NCBI GenBank assembly: GCA_035518815.1
Contig: DATIXG010000069.1
Span: 1 to 61,422, forward strand
Origin: AG25 sp035518815
GTDB lineage: Bacteria > Gemmatimonadota > Gemmatimonadetes > Gemmatimonadales > GWC2-71-9
Reading direction: 5' to 3'
DNA length: 61,422 nt
Program-made: the position numbers and the translations under genes
Shown here: piece by piece, positions 51,211-60,712 of the stretch
Numbering within the stretch: the stretch's first letter is position 1
Layout: the number at the start of each line of letters is the position of its first letter
The notes under the pieces: generated by a model
Database searches by the model: none
What the model was told of the DNA's origin: nothing
What the model saw: only the letters and a program-made list of their open reading frames with translations

Positions 51211-53532
51211 CGCTGCGACGAGTTCCGCCTCCGGACGTTCCACCCCATGGCCCACGGGCGAGAGCCGCGCGTCCCAGGCCAGCAGATCCTCGACGGTGAG
51301 CGGCGCGCGGCGCTCCACCAGTTCGTCAAGCAGGAACTCTTCCCCCGCGGTCATGCCGGCGGCGAGGCGGGAAACGAGCGCGTCCAACCGTGCGAGCCCG
51401 GTGGAGTCGCCGCGCCGCGCCGCCTTTCGCGCCGCAGCGAGTACCCACGGAATCAACCGGCGGCCCAGGCGGTCGCGGTCGGCCGCCCGCCAACGCGCGT
51501 CGGCGATTGCCGCGAGCCTGCCCCGCACGAGCGGCGCCGCGCGCTCGATTGCCCGTTCGAGCATCGAAGCATTCGCGGGCAGAAGGCTCGCTGTCGTGGC
51601 GCGCTCGAGCCACCTGGTCGCCGCGATCGGATCCGGGCGGGCGCCTTTCTCGTCGACTACGATCGCTTCGACGAGCGCACCGAGTCGGACGACGAGCAGC
51701 ACCGCGGACTCGCGCGCCTCTGCGGGAATCGTTGCCCATGCGCCGGCTGCGGCACTCGGCCCCCGAGCACAGCCGATCACGTCGAGCCGGTCACACCAGT
51801 CGAGGCCGTCAGCGGCCTCGCGCCCCCGCACCGACTCGAGCTCCGCTGCCGCCACGGCTTGCTCACGACCCTTGCGCGCGAGGCGCTCCTCGAGGTGCAG
51901 AGCGTCGGCGATCGCGCGGGGCGGCAGGAAACTGACGGTCTCAACGCTTCCGTGCAACGACCCCAGGCGATCTATACGTCCTACGCGCTGCGCCAGGCGG
52001 GCGGGACTCCACGGCAGATCGTAGTGGATGACGCGCGCCGCGTCCTGAAGATTCACGCCCTCGCTCAGCAGGTCCGTCGCGATCAGCACGTCCGTCTCGA
52101 GCGCGGGGGGTGGTGACGGCGCCTGTTGTGCCCGGGGCGCGAACGCCCGCAACACCTCGGCGCGGGCAACGCGTGCCCATCCGAGCAGGCCGCGATCGCC
52201 GAGCACCGTGGCCACGCGTACGCTGGACAATCGCCGCGCGAGATACCGCGCTGTGGCCCGGGCTGTCGTGAACACGATGGTCTTGCCACACCCCTCGCTG
52301 AGCAGCCGCTCGAGCAGCACGGCCTTGGGGTCGGCGAAGTCGGCCAGCCCGTCCCGCAGCTCGGCGATAATTGCCAGGTCGCCGGCATGAACGTCGATCG
52401 CTCCCGGCTCGAGCAGCATTGGGAAGAGCGGGAGTTGCTCCACGGCTGCGTCCCGGTCGGGAAACAGGCGCCCGAATTCTCTCGCCCCGAGCGCGCGCCC
52501 ATCTCGCGCCGCTGCTCCCGCGAGCTCGAGGAACGCTTCGTAGCGAGATAGGCTCTCCCGGAAGGCCGGGACGCTCGAGCCCAGCCGCGTGAGGAGGAGC
52601 AGGCGAAACAGGGCTCCAGCGGATCCCGGGCCATGCAGCCGGCCAACGCGCGCGCACAGACGGCCAAGCTGTGCGTCGGGCAGCGGGCCGGCTCGCAGCG
52701 TGGAACCGGGGCCCCGTGCGGGGAAGACGAGCGCCGGCGCCGCTGTTCGTTCCTCCCTCGCGTAGTGTGCCTGCACCCATCTCCGGGTGCGGGCAACGGC
52801 GAGCCGCGCTGCTGCCGCGGGTAGACCGTCGAGCGGCGCCAGCCCTCGTGCGGCGCAGTGAAGCGAGCGCACGCCCAGGCCCGTCAGCGCATCGTCACGC
52901 AGGAAGAGATGAAACAGTCGAAACAGGTCCGCCATCCGGTTGTGCACCGGGGTCGCGGTGACGAGGAGAACGCGGGCGCGAGTCACGAGTTTCGCCAGCT
53001 CGCGATAGCGGCGGGTTTCGCGGTTGCGAAACCGATGGGCTTCGTCGACGATGAACAGGCGGACTTGCGGTAGGGCGCCCGGCGGAATGGTGTGGGCGCT
53101 CAGGGCCTCGTGGGTGATCAGCGGGGCATCGGCGTGCTTGAGCGCGAGAAGGGCGCGCCACTGATCTTCGAGCACGGCCGGCACCACGAGCGCGAAGGGC
53201 TCGCGCCGCGCCAGGGCGACGGCGAGCGCAACGTAGGACTTCCCGAGTCCCACCGCGTCCGCGAGCAGCGCGCCGCCGTAACGCTCGAGCGTCGACAGGA
53301 TCCGACGGGCGGCGGGGATCTGATGCGCCGCGAGCCACGCTGGTAGCCCGGGTGGGGACCTGTCATCATCCCCGGCGCTGTGTACCAGCGCCCTGGCCGC
53401 GAGCCTCGCCACCGCGTCCGGTACGGCGACCGGCCCCGGGCGCACCAAGAGCACGAGCGGCTCCGGGACGGCCTGGAGATCCTCAGAGAGGATGTGGGGC
53501 CAGGCGCGCGAGCGCACGGCGGTCAGATCCAT
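51190..53532 (-). CDS. SNF2/RapA-like helicase paired with a DNA methylase
   Basis: A 780-residue SF2 ATPase. Walker A AVGLGKS (93-99), DEAH (163-166), LLVTATPVHNRM and the C-terminal lobe with DLLSEGVNLQDA, RVIHYDLPWSPARLAQRVGRIDRLG in parts are intact, giving the RapA/HepA/SNF2 class that moves along double-stranded DNA. The last 250 residues are helical and unassigned. I place the start at ATG 53532, which overlaps the methylase 3' end by 50 bp; longer starts run deep into that gene. No nuclease motif seen. Likely works with the methylase in a restriction or phage-defence role. Confidence 0.85.
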   Translation of the reverse strand: MDLTAVRSRAWPHILSEDLQAVPEPLVLLVRPGPVAVPDAVARLAARALVHSAGDDDRSPPGLPAWLAAHQIPAARRILSTLERYGGALLADAVGLGKSYVALAVALARREPFALVVPAVLEDQWRALLALKHADAPLITHEALSAHTIPPGALPQVRLFIVDEAHRFRNRETRRYRELAKLVTRARVLLVTATPVHNRMADLFRLFHLFLRDDALTGLGVRSLHCAARGLAPLDGLPAAAARLAVARTRRWVQAHYAREERTAAPALVFPARGPGSTLRAGPLPDAQLGRLCARVGRLHGPGSAGALFRLLLLTRLGSSVPAFRESLSRYEAFLELAGAAARDGRALGAREFGRLFPDRDAAVEQLPLFPMLLEPGAIDVHAGDLAIIAELRDGLADFADPKAVLLERLLSEGCGKTIVFTTARATARYLARRLSSVRVATVLGDRGLLGWARVARAEVLRAFAPRAQQAPSPPPALETDVLIATDLLSEGVNLQDAARVIHYDLPWSPARLAQRVGRIDRLGSLHGSVETVSFLPPRAIADALHLEERLARKGREQAVAAAELESVRGREAADGLDWCDRLDVIGCARGPSAAAGAWATIPAEARESAVLLVVRLGALVEAIVVDEKGARPDPIAATRWLERATTASLLPANASMLERAIERAAPLVRGRLAAIADARWRAADRDRLGRRLIPWVLAAARKAARRGDSTGLARLDALVSRLAAGMTAGEEFLLDELVERRAPLTVEDLLAWDARLSPVGHGVERPEAELVAALVVVEQ

Positions 53533-56506
53533 CGAGCTTGAGAAAATCCGCCACGGCTTCGTCTTCGACGATCTCGCGTCGCCCGCACGCTGCGAGGGCA
53601 TCCCACGCTGGGGATGCGGGCGGCGGGACGGGCAGCTGCCCAACCACGCGAGCGTTGAAGCGTCGGAAGCCGCCGCGGGCGGGGTCGGCGCGCCACCACG
53701 CCAGGGTGCGGAGCCAACGGGAATTGAGGAGGGCCGCGAGAGCGTACGCGTCATCGAGGGTGCGGGTCGCAATACCGTACACGGTGTTCAGGGGGACGGC
53801 CGCGCGCGGCGGAACGGAGGCATGGAGTCCGCGCGCGAGGTCCGGCCAGATCACACGATGGGGCGCGCAGGCGAGCGCCACGCGAAACACCTGCCAGAAC
53901 GGCCCATCGCGGTAGTCGCTGCGTCGCCTCAATCGTGCGGCGTGCGGTGCGAGCAGCAGATCGAGGTCCGGGGGCAGTCGCGGCAGCACGCGCCCCTCCG
54001 CGCCGTGGGTCCACGCAAGGTGGACGGCGGACGTTGCTCGCCACGGAGCAAGATCGCGTCCGCGCAGCGCCGGCCGGGTCCACGGAGCGGGCGTGCGCCG
54101 GAGAAATACGTCGTCGGCGCCCGTCTTCACGCCGAGTTGCGGGCGCCACCGCTCACCGAGTGTTGGTAGTACGCTCGCCAGATGGCGGGCGACCCTTTCG
54201 CCATCGGGCGCGAGGATCCAGGGGCCGCCCCCGAGCTCGCGCTGCGCCACGCGCGTGGCCGCCGAGCGCGGTCCCAATGCGAGCGCCACGTCACCGGGGT
54301 CCTCCGCAACGGCGCGCACCGTGACCAGAGCCATGGGATACACGGCGCCGCCGAAGGCGCCGCTGGCGGAGTCGAGCGGCACCACGCGATCCAAACGGGT
54401 GGTCCGCGCCAGGCGCTCCCGGAGCGGGCTCGCATAGCCGCTCGAGGCGAGCTTGGCCGGCACGAGCAGCGCAACCGCGCCCCGCGGCGCCGCGAGCTCG
54501 AGTGCGCGATCGACGAATGCCACCGCGAGATCAGGCAGGTGCGCGAACCCCCGGACACTCGTCGCGTGCCACGACGGGTACCGCGTCGCGAGCGCCTCGC
54601 GCACCCGGGCGGGGACGCGCTCGCCTCGTACCCACGGCGGGTTGCCGGCGACGAGATCAAAGCCGCCGCGAGCCATGATGTCCCCGAACTGGGTCTCGAA
54701 TGCAAAGGACGGCGTCTCGCCGTCGCGCTCGAGCCTGCGCCGTTCCCCGCGCAGGTCACGCCGTGCGGTCCGCAATCGCGCAAGCAAGGCGCGCCCATGC
54801 CGGTCGAGCCTGCGCCGACGGCCAAAGAGGTCGGAATCTCGAGCCTGGGCAATGAGCCGCCCGATCCGCGCATCGAGACGCGCGGCGGCACGCTCGAGCA
54901 GGTCGCGTGCAAGCACCGCGGCCGCCCGATCCAGCTCGACGAGCCCGGCACGCTTCGCCGGGCCGGTCTCGTTGAAGAGTGCGCGCCGCGATGCTCCGAG
55001 CCGCTCGACGAGGGCGGGAGGGCCAAAGAGGGGCGAGGGCTCGGCGGCGAGCGCGACGGCGATCGCAAGAGGATCGAGCAACGCATCACCCTGGCGGACG
55101 TGCCCGTCAAGATTCGGCAGAGGGGCGAGCGCGGCGAGATCGGTCGGCTCATCGTCGACGACAAGCGCGAGCCAGAGCCTCAACTCGGTGAGGCGAACCG
55201 CCGTCAGTTTGACGTCCACCCCGTACAGTGAATGCGCCAGCACGTCGCGGCGAATCGCCCCCTGCGGCCGCTCGCCCGTCGTGGCGCGCAACGCCGCTAG
55301 CTCCTCGAGCGCGCCCAGCAGAAAGGCCCCCGATCCGACCGCGGGATCGAGAACCGCGATGTCGCGCAGATCAGGGACGCTGGCAGGTGGCTCCCCGTGT
55401 CTAACCCACCGCTCCACCGCCGTCTGCGATAGTCCGTAACGGCTCTCCAGAACGGCTTCGAGCCCCGCGCGCACCACCTCGCGTACCAGGGCCGACGGCG
55501 TGTAATAACTGCCGCTGCGCTTGCGCTCGTCGGGGTCCATCACACCCTCGAACACGCGCCCCAGCATGTCGGGCGCGACCCGCTCCGCCCCCTCCTCCTC
55601 GCGAGCTGAAAAGTGGAATCGCTCGAACAACTCGTCGAACGCATCGCGCCAGTCGCTGTTGCTCCACCGGGCCGGTCCGTGGCGGCGTTCGAGCGCAGTG
55701 GGCTCGAACAGCCCGCCGTTGAGAAAAGGGACGCGCCCCAAGACACGCGCTGCGCGCGAGCGCTGATCGGGCGCATGGTTCAACGCCCCGAAGCAAAGCG
55801 GGTCGAATACGTGGCGCTGAAATCCGCGCCGCTCGGCGAGCGCGTGCTCGAAACGATGAATGAGGTAGTGACGGTCTTCGTCCAACCACCCTCGCGCCTG
55901 GATGAAGTACAGGAACAGCACACGCGTGAGAGCCGTAAGCGCGAGCGCGTGCCGCTCCGTGCGACTGTGTGGCGCCGGGAGCCGGTCGGTGAGGCGCTCG
56001 AGAGTGGATCGGAACGCTTTGAAGAAGCGCGCGGTGACCGCTTCACTCGCTAACGCGTCGCCGACGCGGATCCACAGGGAGAGTGCGGTCTCGCCAGGAC
56101 GGGGTGCGCAGCGCTCGAGGATGGCGAGCGCCGTGCCGGACACCCGCTCGAGCGGGAGAGCCGTCGAGCGCACGGCGAGGCGCGCGCCCCCGCGTCCCAG
56201 GCGCCACGTGGCGCACACCAGGCGCCGGGGCCCGGGCGCGACCGCGCAGACCAGGCCGCGCTCACCTCCAGCGGCTAGGCGTTGCGCGCCGAGCCGGGCC
56301 GCTCGCTCCGGGTCCAAGGCGTCGAGCCCGAAAACCCGGAACGCTTCGTGGCGAGCCACGAGGGCAGCGCGGCGCACCCCGGCCGTCTCGTCGCCCAACC
56401 ATGAGGCGGGAGGAATGGTTTCCCACGCCAGCTGGAACCCGAGTGCGTGGAACAGGGCCCCGATGTCCTCGATGCGCTCGGTGCGGGCAAGAAGCTCTTC
56501 CAGCAC
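53483..56506 (-). CDS. Eco57I-like adenine-specific DNA methyltransferase
   Basis: A 1007-residue class I methyltransferase of the Eco57I/type IIG family. SAM motif I LDPAVGSGAFLLGA lies near residue 385, preceded by the typical RKRSGSYYTPSALV, and the target-base motif IV NPPW near 618. The C-terminal part (about 700-1000; LNTVYGIATRTLDD, ALLNSRWL) is a target-recognition domain. The first 170 residues do not show a PD-(D/E)xK nuclease. Expected to make N6-methyladenine. GTG 56506 start. Overlaps the SNF2 helicase, suggesting a two-gene operon like the methylase-helicase part of DISARM or type ISP systems. Confidence 0.88.
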   Translation of the reverse strand: MLEELLARTERIEDIGALFHALGFQLAWETIPPASWLGDETAGVRRAALVARHEAFRVFGLDALDPERAARLGAQRLAAGGERGLVCAVAPGPRRLVCATWRLGRGGARLAVRSTALPLERVSGTALAILERCAPRPGETALSLWIRVGDALASEAVTARFFKAFRSTLERLTDRLPAPHSRTERHALALTALTRVLFLYFIQARGWLDEDRHYLIHRFEHALAERRGFQRHVFDPLCFGALNHAPDQRSRAARVLGRVPFLNGGLFEPTALERRHGPARWSNSDWRDAFDELFERFHFSAREEEGAERVAPDMLGRVFEGVMDPDERKRSGSYYTPSALVREVVRAGLEAVLESRYGLSQTAVERWVRHGEPPASVPDLRDIAVLDPAVGSGAFLLGALEELAALRATTGERPQGAIRRDVLAHSLYGVDVKLTAVRLTELRLWLALVVDDEPTDLAALAPLPNLDGHVRQGDALLDPLAIAVALAAEPSPLFGPPALVERLGASRRALFNETGPAKRAGLVELDRAAAVLARDLLERAAARLDARIGRLIAQARDSDLFGRRRRLDRHGRALLARLRTARRDLRGERRRLERDGETPSFAFETQFGDIMARGGFDLVAGNPPWVRGERVPARVREALATRYPSWHATSVRGFAHLPDLAVAFVDRALELAAPRGAVALLVPAKLASSGYASPLRERLARTTRLDRVVPLDSASGAFGGAVYPMALVTVRAVAEDPGDVALALGPRSAATRVAQRELGGGPWILAPDGERVARHLASVLPTLGERWRPQLGVKTGADDVFLRRTPAPWTRPALRGRDLAPWRATSAVHLAWTHGAEGRVLPRLPPDLDLLLAPHAARLRRRSDYRDGPFWQVFRVALACAPHRVIWPDLARGLHASVPPRAAVPLNTVYGIATRTLDDAYALAALLNSRWLRTLAWWRADPARGGFRRFNARVVGQLPVPPPASPAWDALAACGRREIVEDEAVADFLKLDGSDRRALARLAPHPL

Positions 56507-56596
56507 GACGGGCCCGTCCCCTCCGGTGGTGAACGACCGAAGGTGCGGGGCTCAGCGGAGGATCTACGTATCGGGGTGCTGCACGACGGTACGGAT

Positions 56597-57466
56597 TTAC
56601 TCGTTGTGCTCGCTCTGCTCGTCCATCTCGGCGGGACGGCGCAGCTTGATATCGCCGTTGAAGGTCTCGATCTCGATTCGGGCCGCTCGCCCGCTGGCTA
56701 CACCGATGGAGAAGCTGAAGCGGTGCTTGTTCGCGCCCGCCAGGTTCACCGGGAAGCTCGCGTCGAGGTCGCCGTTGAACGTGGACACGGAGATCGTCGC
56801 GTTCGCCTTTTCGGGGACCGCGAACGTGACGTCGCCATTGTGAGTCGCGAAGTGGTAGCGCCCTCCGTCCGTGATGCTGCCGGCGTACAGCACCTCCCCG
56901 CTCACCGTTGCCGCCTCGACGCTCGACGACTCTACGTTGCGTAGCTCGATGTCGCCGCTCACGGTCGAAGCCGAAATCTCCCCGGCAACGTCGCTCGCCG
57001 AGATGTCGTCGTTGACCGTGTTGATCTCGATCCGACCCTTGGCCTGCTGGACGGCGATCCGCCCGTCCACCGACTTGAGCGACACCAAACCGCTGCCGCC
57101 GCGGCAATTGACCTGGCCATTGACGGTCTCGACTGTCACCGGCGCCTGGGCGCCGTCGACGTCGATGTCGGTCTTTACGCCCGACAGGGCGAGCGGCATC
57201 ACGGCGGGCACCGAGATGATGTAGCTGACCTCGCGAGGGGTCGAGCGTCGCGAAGCGGTCTTCACGCGCAGCACCGATCCCTCAAGGGTTACTTGGACGA
57301 GGTCCGCATTCTCGTGGTCCGCATGCACGCGCACGCTCTTCTGACTCCAGGCCTTCACGACGATACTCCCGCTCGGGTTACTCACGTCGAGCCGCGCTCC
57401 TGGAGGTACTGTCACGGTGGTGTCGGTTTGCTGTCCGAGAGCGATGAGTACTACGGCGGCGAGCAT
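56597..57466 (-). CDS. DUF4097 family exported protein
   Basis: A 289-residue protein with a short N-terminal signal (LAAVVLIALGQ) and a beta-helix of the DUF4097 type: repeated strands ending in SVDGRIAV, NTVNDDISA, STVSGDIEL, ATVSGEVLY, STFNGDLDA and ETFNGDIKL. Function unknown; such proteins are typical partners of ECF sigma/anti-sigma pairs, and may be an envelope-stress effector or adhesin. It follows the anti-sigma gene by 14 bp with a GGAAGGACA ribosome-binding site, so it belongs to the sigma operon. Confidence 0.88.
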   Translation of the reverse strand: MLAAVVLIALGQQTDTTVTVPPGARLDVSNPSGSIVVKAWSQKSVRVHADHENADLVQVTLEGSVLRVKTASRRSTPREVSYIISVPAVMPLALSGVKTDIDVDGAQAPVTVETVNGQVNCRGGSGLVSLKSVDGRIAVQQAKGRIEINTVNDDISASDVAGEISASTVSGDIELRNVESSSVEAATVSGEVLYAGSITDGGRYHFATHNGDVTFAVPEKANATISVSTFNGDLDASFPVNLAGANKHRFSFSIGVASGRAARIEIETFNGDIKLRRPAEMDEQSEHNE

Positions 57467-57480
57467 CAGGCTGTCCTTCC

Positions 57481-58131
57481 CTAGGTCCTGGGGGTCGCGA
57501 TCGCGGTGGCTTGCCGCAGCAGGTCGAGCTTCCGTCGCATCGTATCGGCCAGGTGGTGGTTCAAGTACGCGGACGCAGGGTCCGCGGCAAGCGCGTGCCG
57601 CGCGTCGAGGATTGCAGTGTCGATCGTGGCGAGGCTGTGCACGAGCGCCAGTACTGTGGCGCTGTCGAGCGTGCCGCTCTTCCGCCCCTCGTCCAGGGCC
57701 GCCTCGAGCTGAGCGATGGCCGCCGCATACGGCGCCTCGCTCCTCCACACGGGCGACGAGCCCCAGGTGGGCGCGCCTGCCGGGCCCGCGGTTGCCCGTG
57801 CCTGGATCGGGCGCCGGGCGGCGATCCATGCCGCGCCGCCCGAGACGAGTATCAGCGCCACGCCGGCGGCAAGCAGTTGGGGGACCGAGAAGGCCAACGC
57901 TCGGCGTGCCGAGCGCCCCGGTGCGATCGCCCGCGCGATGCCCGGCCAAAGGTCGCGGTCCGGTGCCTGGTCGGGCAGCACGCGCGCGTTCGCGCGCACC
58001 CGCCGCAACTCTTCCAAGAGGACGCGGCAGGACACGCACCCGGTAAGGTGTGCGTCGAGTGCCCGGCGCTCGGCGTCCGCGAGCTCCTCGTCGACGTAGT
58101 CCGAGAGCTGGTCAGTCCACTGGTCACGCAT
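57481..58131 (-). CDS. Zinc-binding anti-sigma factor
   Basis: A 216-residue membrane anti-sigma factor. The N-terminal zf-HC2/ZAS motif has His28, Cys32 and Cys35 (HLTGCVSC), a single transmembrane helix lies near residues 80-105 (SVPQLLAAGVALILVSGG), and the C-terminal domain outside is a helical sensor of about 110 residues. It should hold the upstream ECF sigma inactive until an envelope or redox signal. ATG 58131 has a GGGAGGCG site. Lies 15 bp after the sigma gene. Confidence 0.92.
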   Translation of the reverse strand: MRDQWTDQLSDYVDEELADAERRALDAHLTGCVSCRVLLEELRRVRANARVLPDQAPDRDLWPGIARAIAPGRSARRALAFSVPQLLAAGVALILVSGGAAWIAARRPIQARATAGPAGAPTWGSSPVWRSEAPYAAAIAQLEAALDEGRKSGTLDSATVLALVHSLATIDTAILDARHALAADPASAYLNHHLADTMRRKLDLLRQATAIATPRT

Positions 58132-58146
58132 CGTACCGCCTCCCTT

Positions 58147-58719
58147 CTAGCGGTCGAGATACCCGCGCAGCGCCATCCGCGCATGGTGCAGCTGCGATTT
58201 CGATGTTCCCGGCACGATCCCCAACAGCGCTGCGATCTCCTCGTGCTTGTAGCCAGCCAGATCGTGCAGCACGAATACCTGCCGTGCCCCGTCGGGCAGG
58301 CGGCCGATCGCTTCTTCGAAGTCGAGCGCGAGCTCGGGCTCGACCGCGCCCGCCTGCGCCGTCTCGAGCGCCGCACCCGCGTCGTAGCGAACGGGCTCGG
58401 CGTTACGCGTCTGGCGTTGAGCCAGGATGAGGTTCACGGCGAGCCGGTACAACCAGCTCCCGAACGCAGCCTCACCGCGGAAGGTGCCGAGTTTGTGCCA
58501 GGCGCGGACGAACACATCCTGCGTCAGATCGTCCGCGACCTCGGGGCCGGCCATGCGCCGCGCAAGCGAATGAATCCTGCCGACGTGGACCCGGTACAGC
58601 CGTTCGAACGCCCGGCCGTCGCCGCTCGCTGCCAGGGCCACGTCGGCCGTTTCCGCGTCCGCCGCCGCTCGGTCTCCCCGCTCGGTCGCCACGCCCACCC
58701 CCGGGGCCGATTCGATCAT
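58147..58719 (-). CDS. ECF-family RNA polymerase sigma factor
   Basis: A 190-residue ECF sigma factor. Region 2 reads ARRMAGPEVADDLTQDVFVRAWHKLGTF in parts with FGSWLYRLAVN, and region 4 has LPDGARQVFVLHDLAGYKHEEIAALL split over the helix-turn-helix. It is first in the sigma, anti-sigma, DUF4097 operon and would direct that operon and others upon release. ATG 58719 is preferred (a start 13 codons further upstream overlaps the divergent gene region). Divergent from the Ni/Co transporter by 72 bp. Confidence 0.94.
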   Translation of the reverse strand: MIESAPGVGVATERGDRAAADAETADVALAASGDGRAFERLYRVHVGRIHSLARRMAGPEVADDLTQDVFVRAWHKLGTFRGEAAFGSWLYRLAVNLILAQRQTRNAEPVRYDAGAALETAQAGAVEPELALDFEEAIGRLPDGARQVFVLHDLAGYKHEEIAALLGIVPGTSKSQLHHARMALRGYLDR

Positions 58720-58791
58720 GCGCTGGCTTGGATAGGTCACCCACCCGAAGGGTTGCACGAGGCCTGGCAGCTTGGCAAGATTCCCGGCGAC

Positions 58792-59487
58792 ATGACCCCC
58801 GGCATCCTCGCGCTTTCAGGTATCGGCTTGCTGCTTGGCTTCCGCCATGCCTTCGAGCCCGACCACCTCGCGGCGGTTTCGACACTCGCGACGAGGCAGG
58901 GGAGCTTGTTTGCCGCCTGCCGGCTGGGCCTTGCCTGGGCGGTGGGCCACAGCGCGAGTGTCGGCATCGTGGTTTTCGCGATCATCGCGGGCGGGCTGCA
59001 TCTCCCCGCGCGCTTGTGGCCGGCCGCGGATTTCCTGGTCGGGCTCCTGCTCGTCGTGCTGGGGGGCTCGGTCTTGTGGCGCTATGCGCGCGGCCGGTGG
59101 CACATGCATCTCCACGCCCACGGCGGGAACGCGCATCTGCACTTGCACAGTCACGCGAGCGGTGCGGCTCACCAGCACACCCACGCCACCGGCGATCTGC
59201 GTCGCTCGCTGGGATTCGGGCTGCTGCACGGGCTCGCCGGCAGCGCCGCGATTCTGGTGTTGCTCGTCGCCGCGGCGCCTACGCGAACCGCGCAGCTCGC
59301 CTACTTCTTCGCCTTTGCTCTCGGCACCATTGTGGGAATGCTCGTCGTGTCGTTCTCGCTCGCCGGGATCGTGCGGCTGGCCTCGGGGCGCGGCGCTCGC
59401 GTAGCGACGGCTTTGCATCTCGGTGCGGCGGCGACGAGCATCGTGGTCGGTATCGTGCTCGCTCGCCGGATGGCGGGAGACCTCTAA
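58792..59487 (+). CDS. NiCoT/UreH-like nickel or cobalt transporter
   Basis: A 231-residue, six-helix membrane protein. The transporter signature HAFEPDHLAAVS (Hx4DH) occurs near residue 20, and a His-rich loop HMHLHAHGGNAHLHLHSH follows the third helix (about 100-118), suited to binding Ni2+ or Co2+ in transit. It resembles the UreH/HupE-type carriers rather than full NiCoT; no urease or hydrogenase genes are nearby, so the metal is uncertain. ATG 58792 is used; upstream the frame is open but antisense to the sigma gene. Confidence 0.88.
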   Translation: MTPGILALSGIGLLLGFRHAFEPDHLAAVSTLATRQGSLFAACRLGLAWAVGHSASVGIVVFAIIAGGLHLPARLWPAADFLVGLLLVVLGGSVLWRYARGRWHMHLHAHGGNAHLHLHSHASGAAHQHTHATGDLRRSLGFGLLHGLAGSAAILVLLVAAAPTRTAQLAYFFAFALGTIVGMLVVSFSLAGIVRLASGRGARVATALHLGAAATSIVVGIVLARRMAGDL

Positions 59488-59491
59488 CCCG

Positions 59492-60643
59492 CTAGGCGCG
59501 CGGCTCGGAGTAGAGTCGTCCGCGCCACTCGATTTTCCGGCCCCCTCGCCACGTTGACCGCAACATGATGTACGCCACCATCGCGGCGCCGAGGGGATAG
59601 AGCAGCGCATACCGCAGCGGCGCCCGCTCGGCACGATAGACCGCCACCCAGACCGCGAGCGAGATCGTCACCGTCATCGCCGCCCAGGTCCCGCCCGTGA
59701 GCGCCCACAGCACCGGCGGCGCGACCCACACGAGGGAAGGGAGCCACATCAGGTAGGGCGCCGCGCGCCGCAGCCACCGAATCGGGGGCAACGTGAGCGG
59801 GACGCCCCGCGCCAGGTTTTTGGACCACCCCTCGATGATGCCGCTCAGCGAGCGATACATGCGCGTCGTCATGTACTCCGGCGCGTGGACGAGGAAGATG
59901 TCCAGGCCGTGGCGGACGTACGCCTGCGCGAGCGCCATGTCCTCGGCCACCTTGTCCTTCACCGCGTGGTGTGTCCCGACGGCCACGTAGGACTGGCGGG
60001 CGACGAGAATGAACTGGCCGTTGGCGATCGCATCCCACTCGATGCGGGTCCGGTTGATGCGCTCGAGGCCCCCGACGCGCGAGGCCAGCGCGAGGAACAC
60101 ATGCGGCTGCACGAGGCGCTCCCAGAACGTCTCCATTCCCTGTCGCGGGATGACGCTCACCAGGTCCACGTCTTCGGTCTCGAGTGCCGCGATCGCGCGC
60201 GGGAGCAGGTCGGGGGTGTGACGCGTGTCCGCGTCCGCGAACAGGATCAGCTCGCCGCGCGCTTCGCGGAACCCTTGGACCAGCGCCCACGGCTTGCCGA
60301 ACCATCCTGTTGGCAGCTCCGCCCCGGGCACGAGCTGGAGCCGCCCACGCGCCTCCGCGCTCGCGGCGAACCGCTCGACGATGGCCGCCGTTGCGTCGCT
60401 CGAGCGGTCGTCTACCACCAGGACCTCGATCGGCTGATACGTGGTCGCGAGAACGGAGCGCACACACGCCTCGATATTCGCGGCCTCGTCTCGGGCAGGG
60501 ATGATGACCGTGACGAGCGGGCCCGTGGTACGGGGGACGTAGTGCTTGAGGTGCGGCCGCCGGTGCGAGTAGCGCTGCACGACGGTCACAAGGAATAGGA
60601 AATAGGCGAGCGGTACGAGCCAGAGCATGTCGAGGTAGGTCAT
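59492..60643 (-). CDS. Membrane-associated glycosyltransferase family 2
   Basis: A 383-residue GT2 enzyme. One N-terminal transmembrane helix (LWLVPLAYFLFLVTVV), then the GT-A domain with PARDEAANIEACVRS, VVDDRSSDATAAIV in parts, the DAD metal motif (LFADADTRHTP) and EDMALAQAYV; three or four C-terminal transmembrane helices follow. This architecture is shared with hopanoid-associated HpnB and carotenoid CrtQ-like transferases. It adds a sugar to a lipid or carotenoid. Isoprenoid context (ispH) is too far away to prove this. Confidence 0.88.
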   Translation of the reverse strand: MTYLDMLWLVPLAYFLFLVTVVQRYSHRRPHLKHYVPRTTGPLVTVIIPARDEAANIEACVRSVLATTYQPIEVLVVDDRSSDATAAIVERFAASAEARGRLQLVPGAELPTGWFGKPWALVQGFREARGELILFADADTRHTPDLLPRAIAALETEDVDLVSVIPRQGMETFWERLVQPHVFLALASRVGGLERINRTRIEWDAIANGQFILVARQSYVAVGTHHAVKDKVAEDMALAQAYVRHGLDIFLVHAPEYMTTRMYRSLSGIIEGWSKNLARGVPLTLPPIRWLRRAAPYLMWLPSLVWVAPPVLWALTGGTWAAMTVTISLAVWVAVYRAERAPLRYALLYPLGAAMVAYIMLRSTWRGGRKIEWRGRLYSEPRA

Positions 60644-60712
60644 CGCCTTGTACTACACCTGAGGCGAGCGGCGCACGCGCTATACTTCGGGCGCAGCCTC
60701 CTTGGGTCGAGC

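Noticed and set aside
57511..58791. Very long plus-strand ORF extending the Ni/Co transporter upstream
   Set aside because: It is antisense to the ECF sigma and anti-sigma genes and lacks family sequence before ATG 58792.
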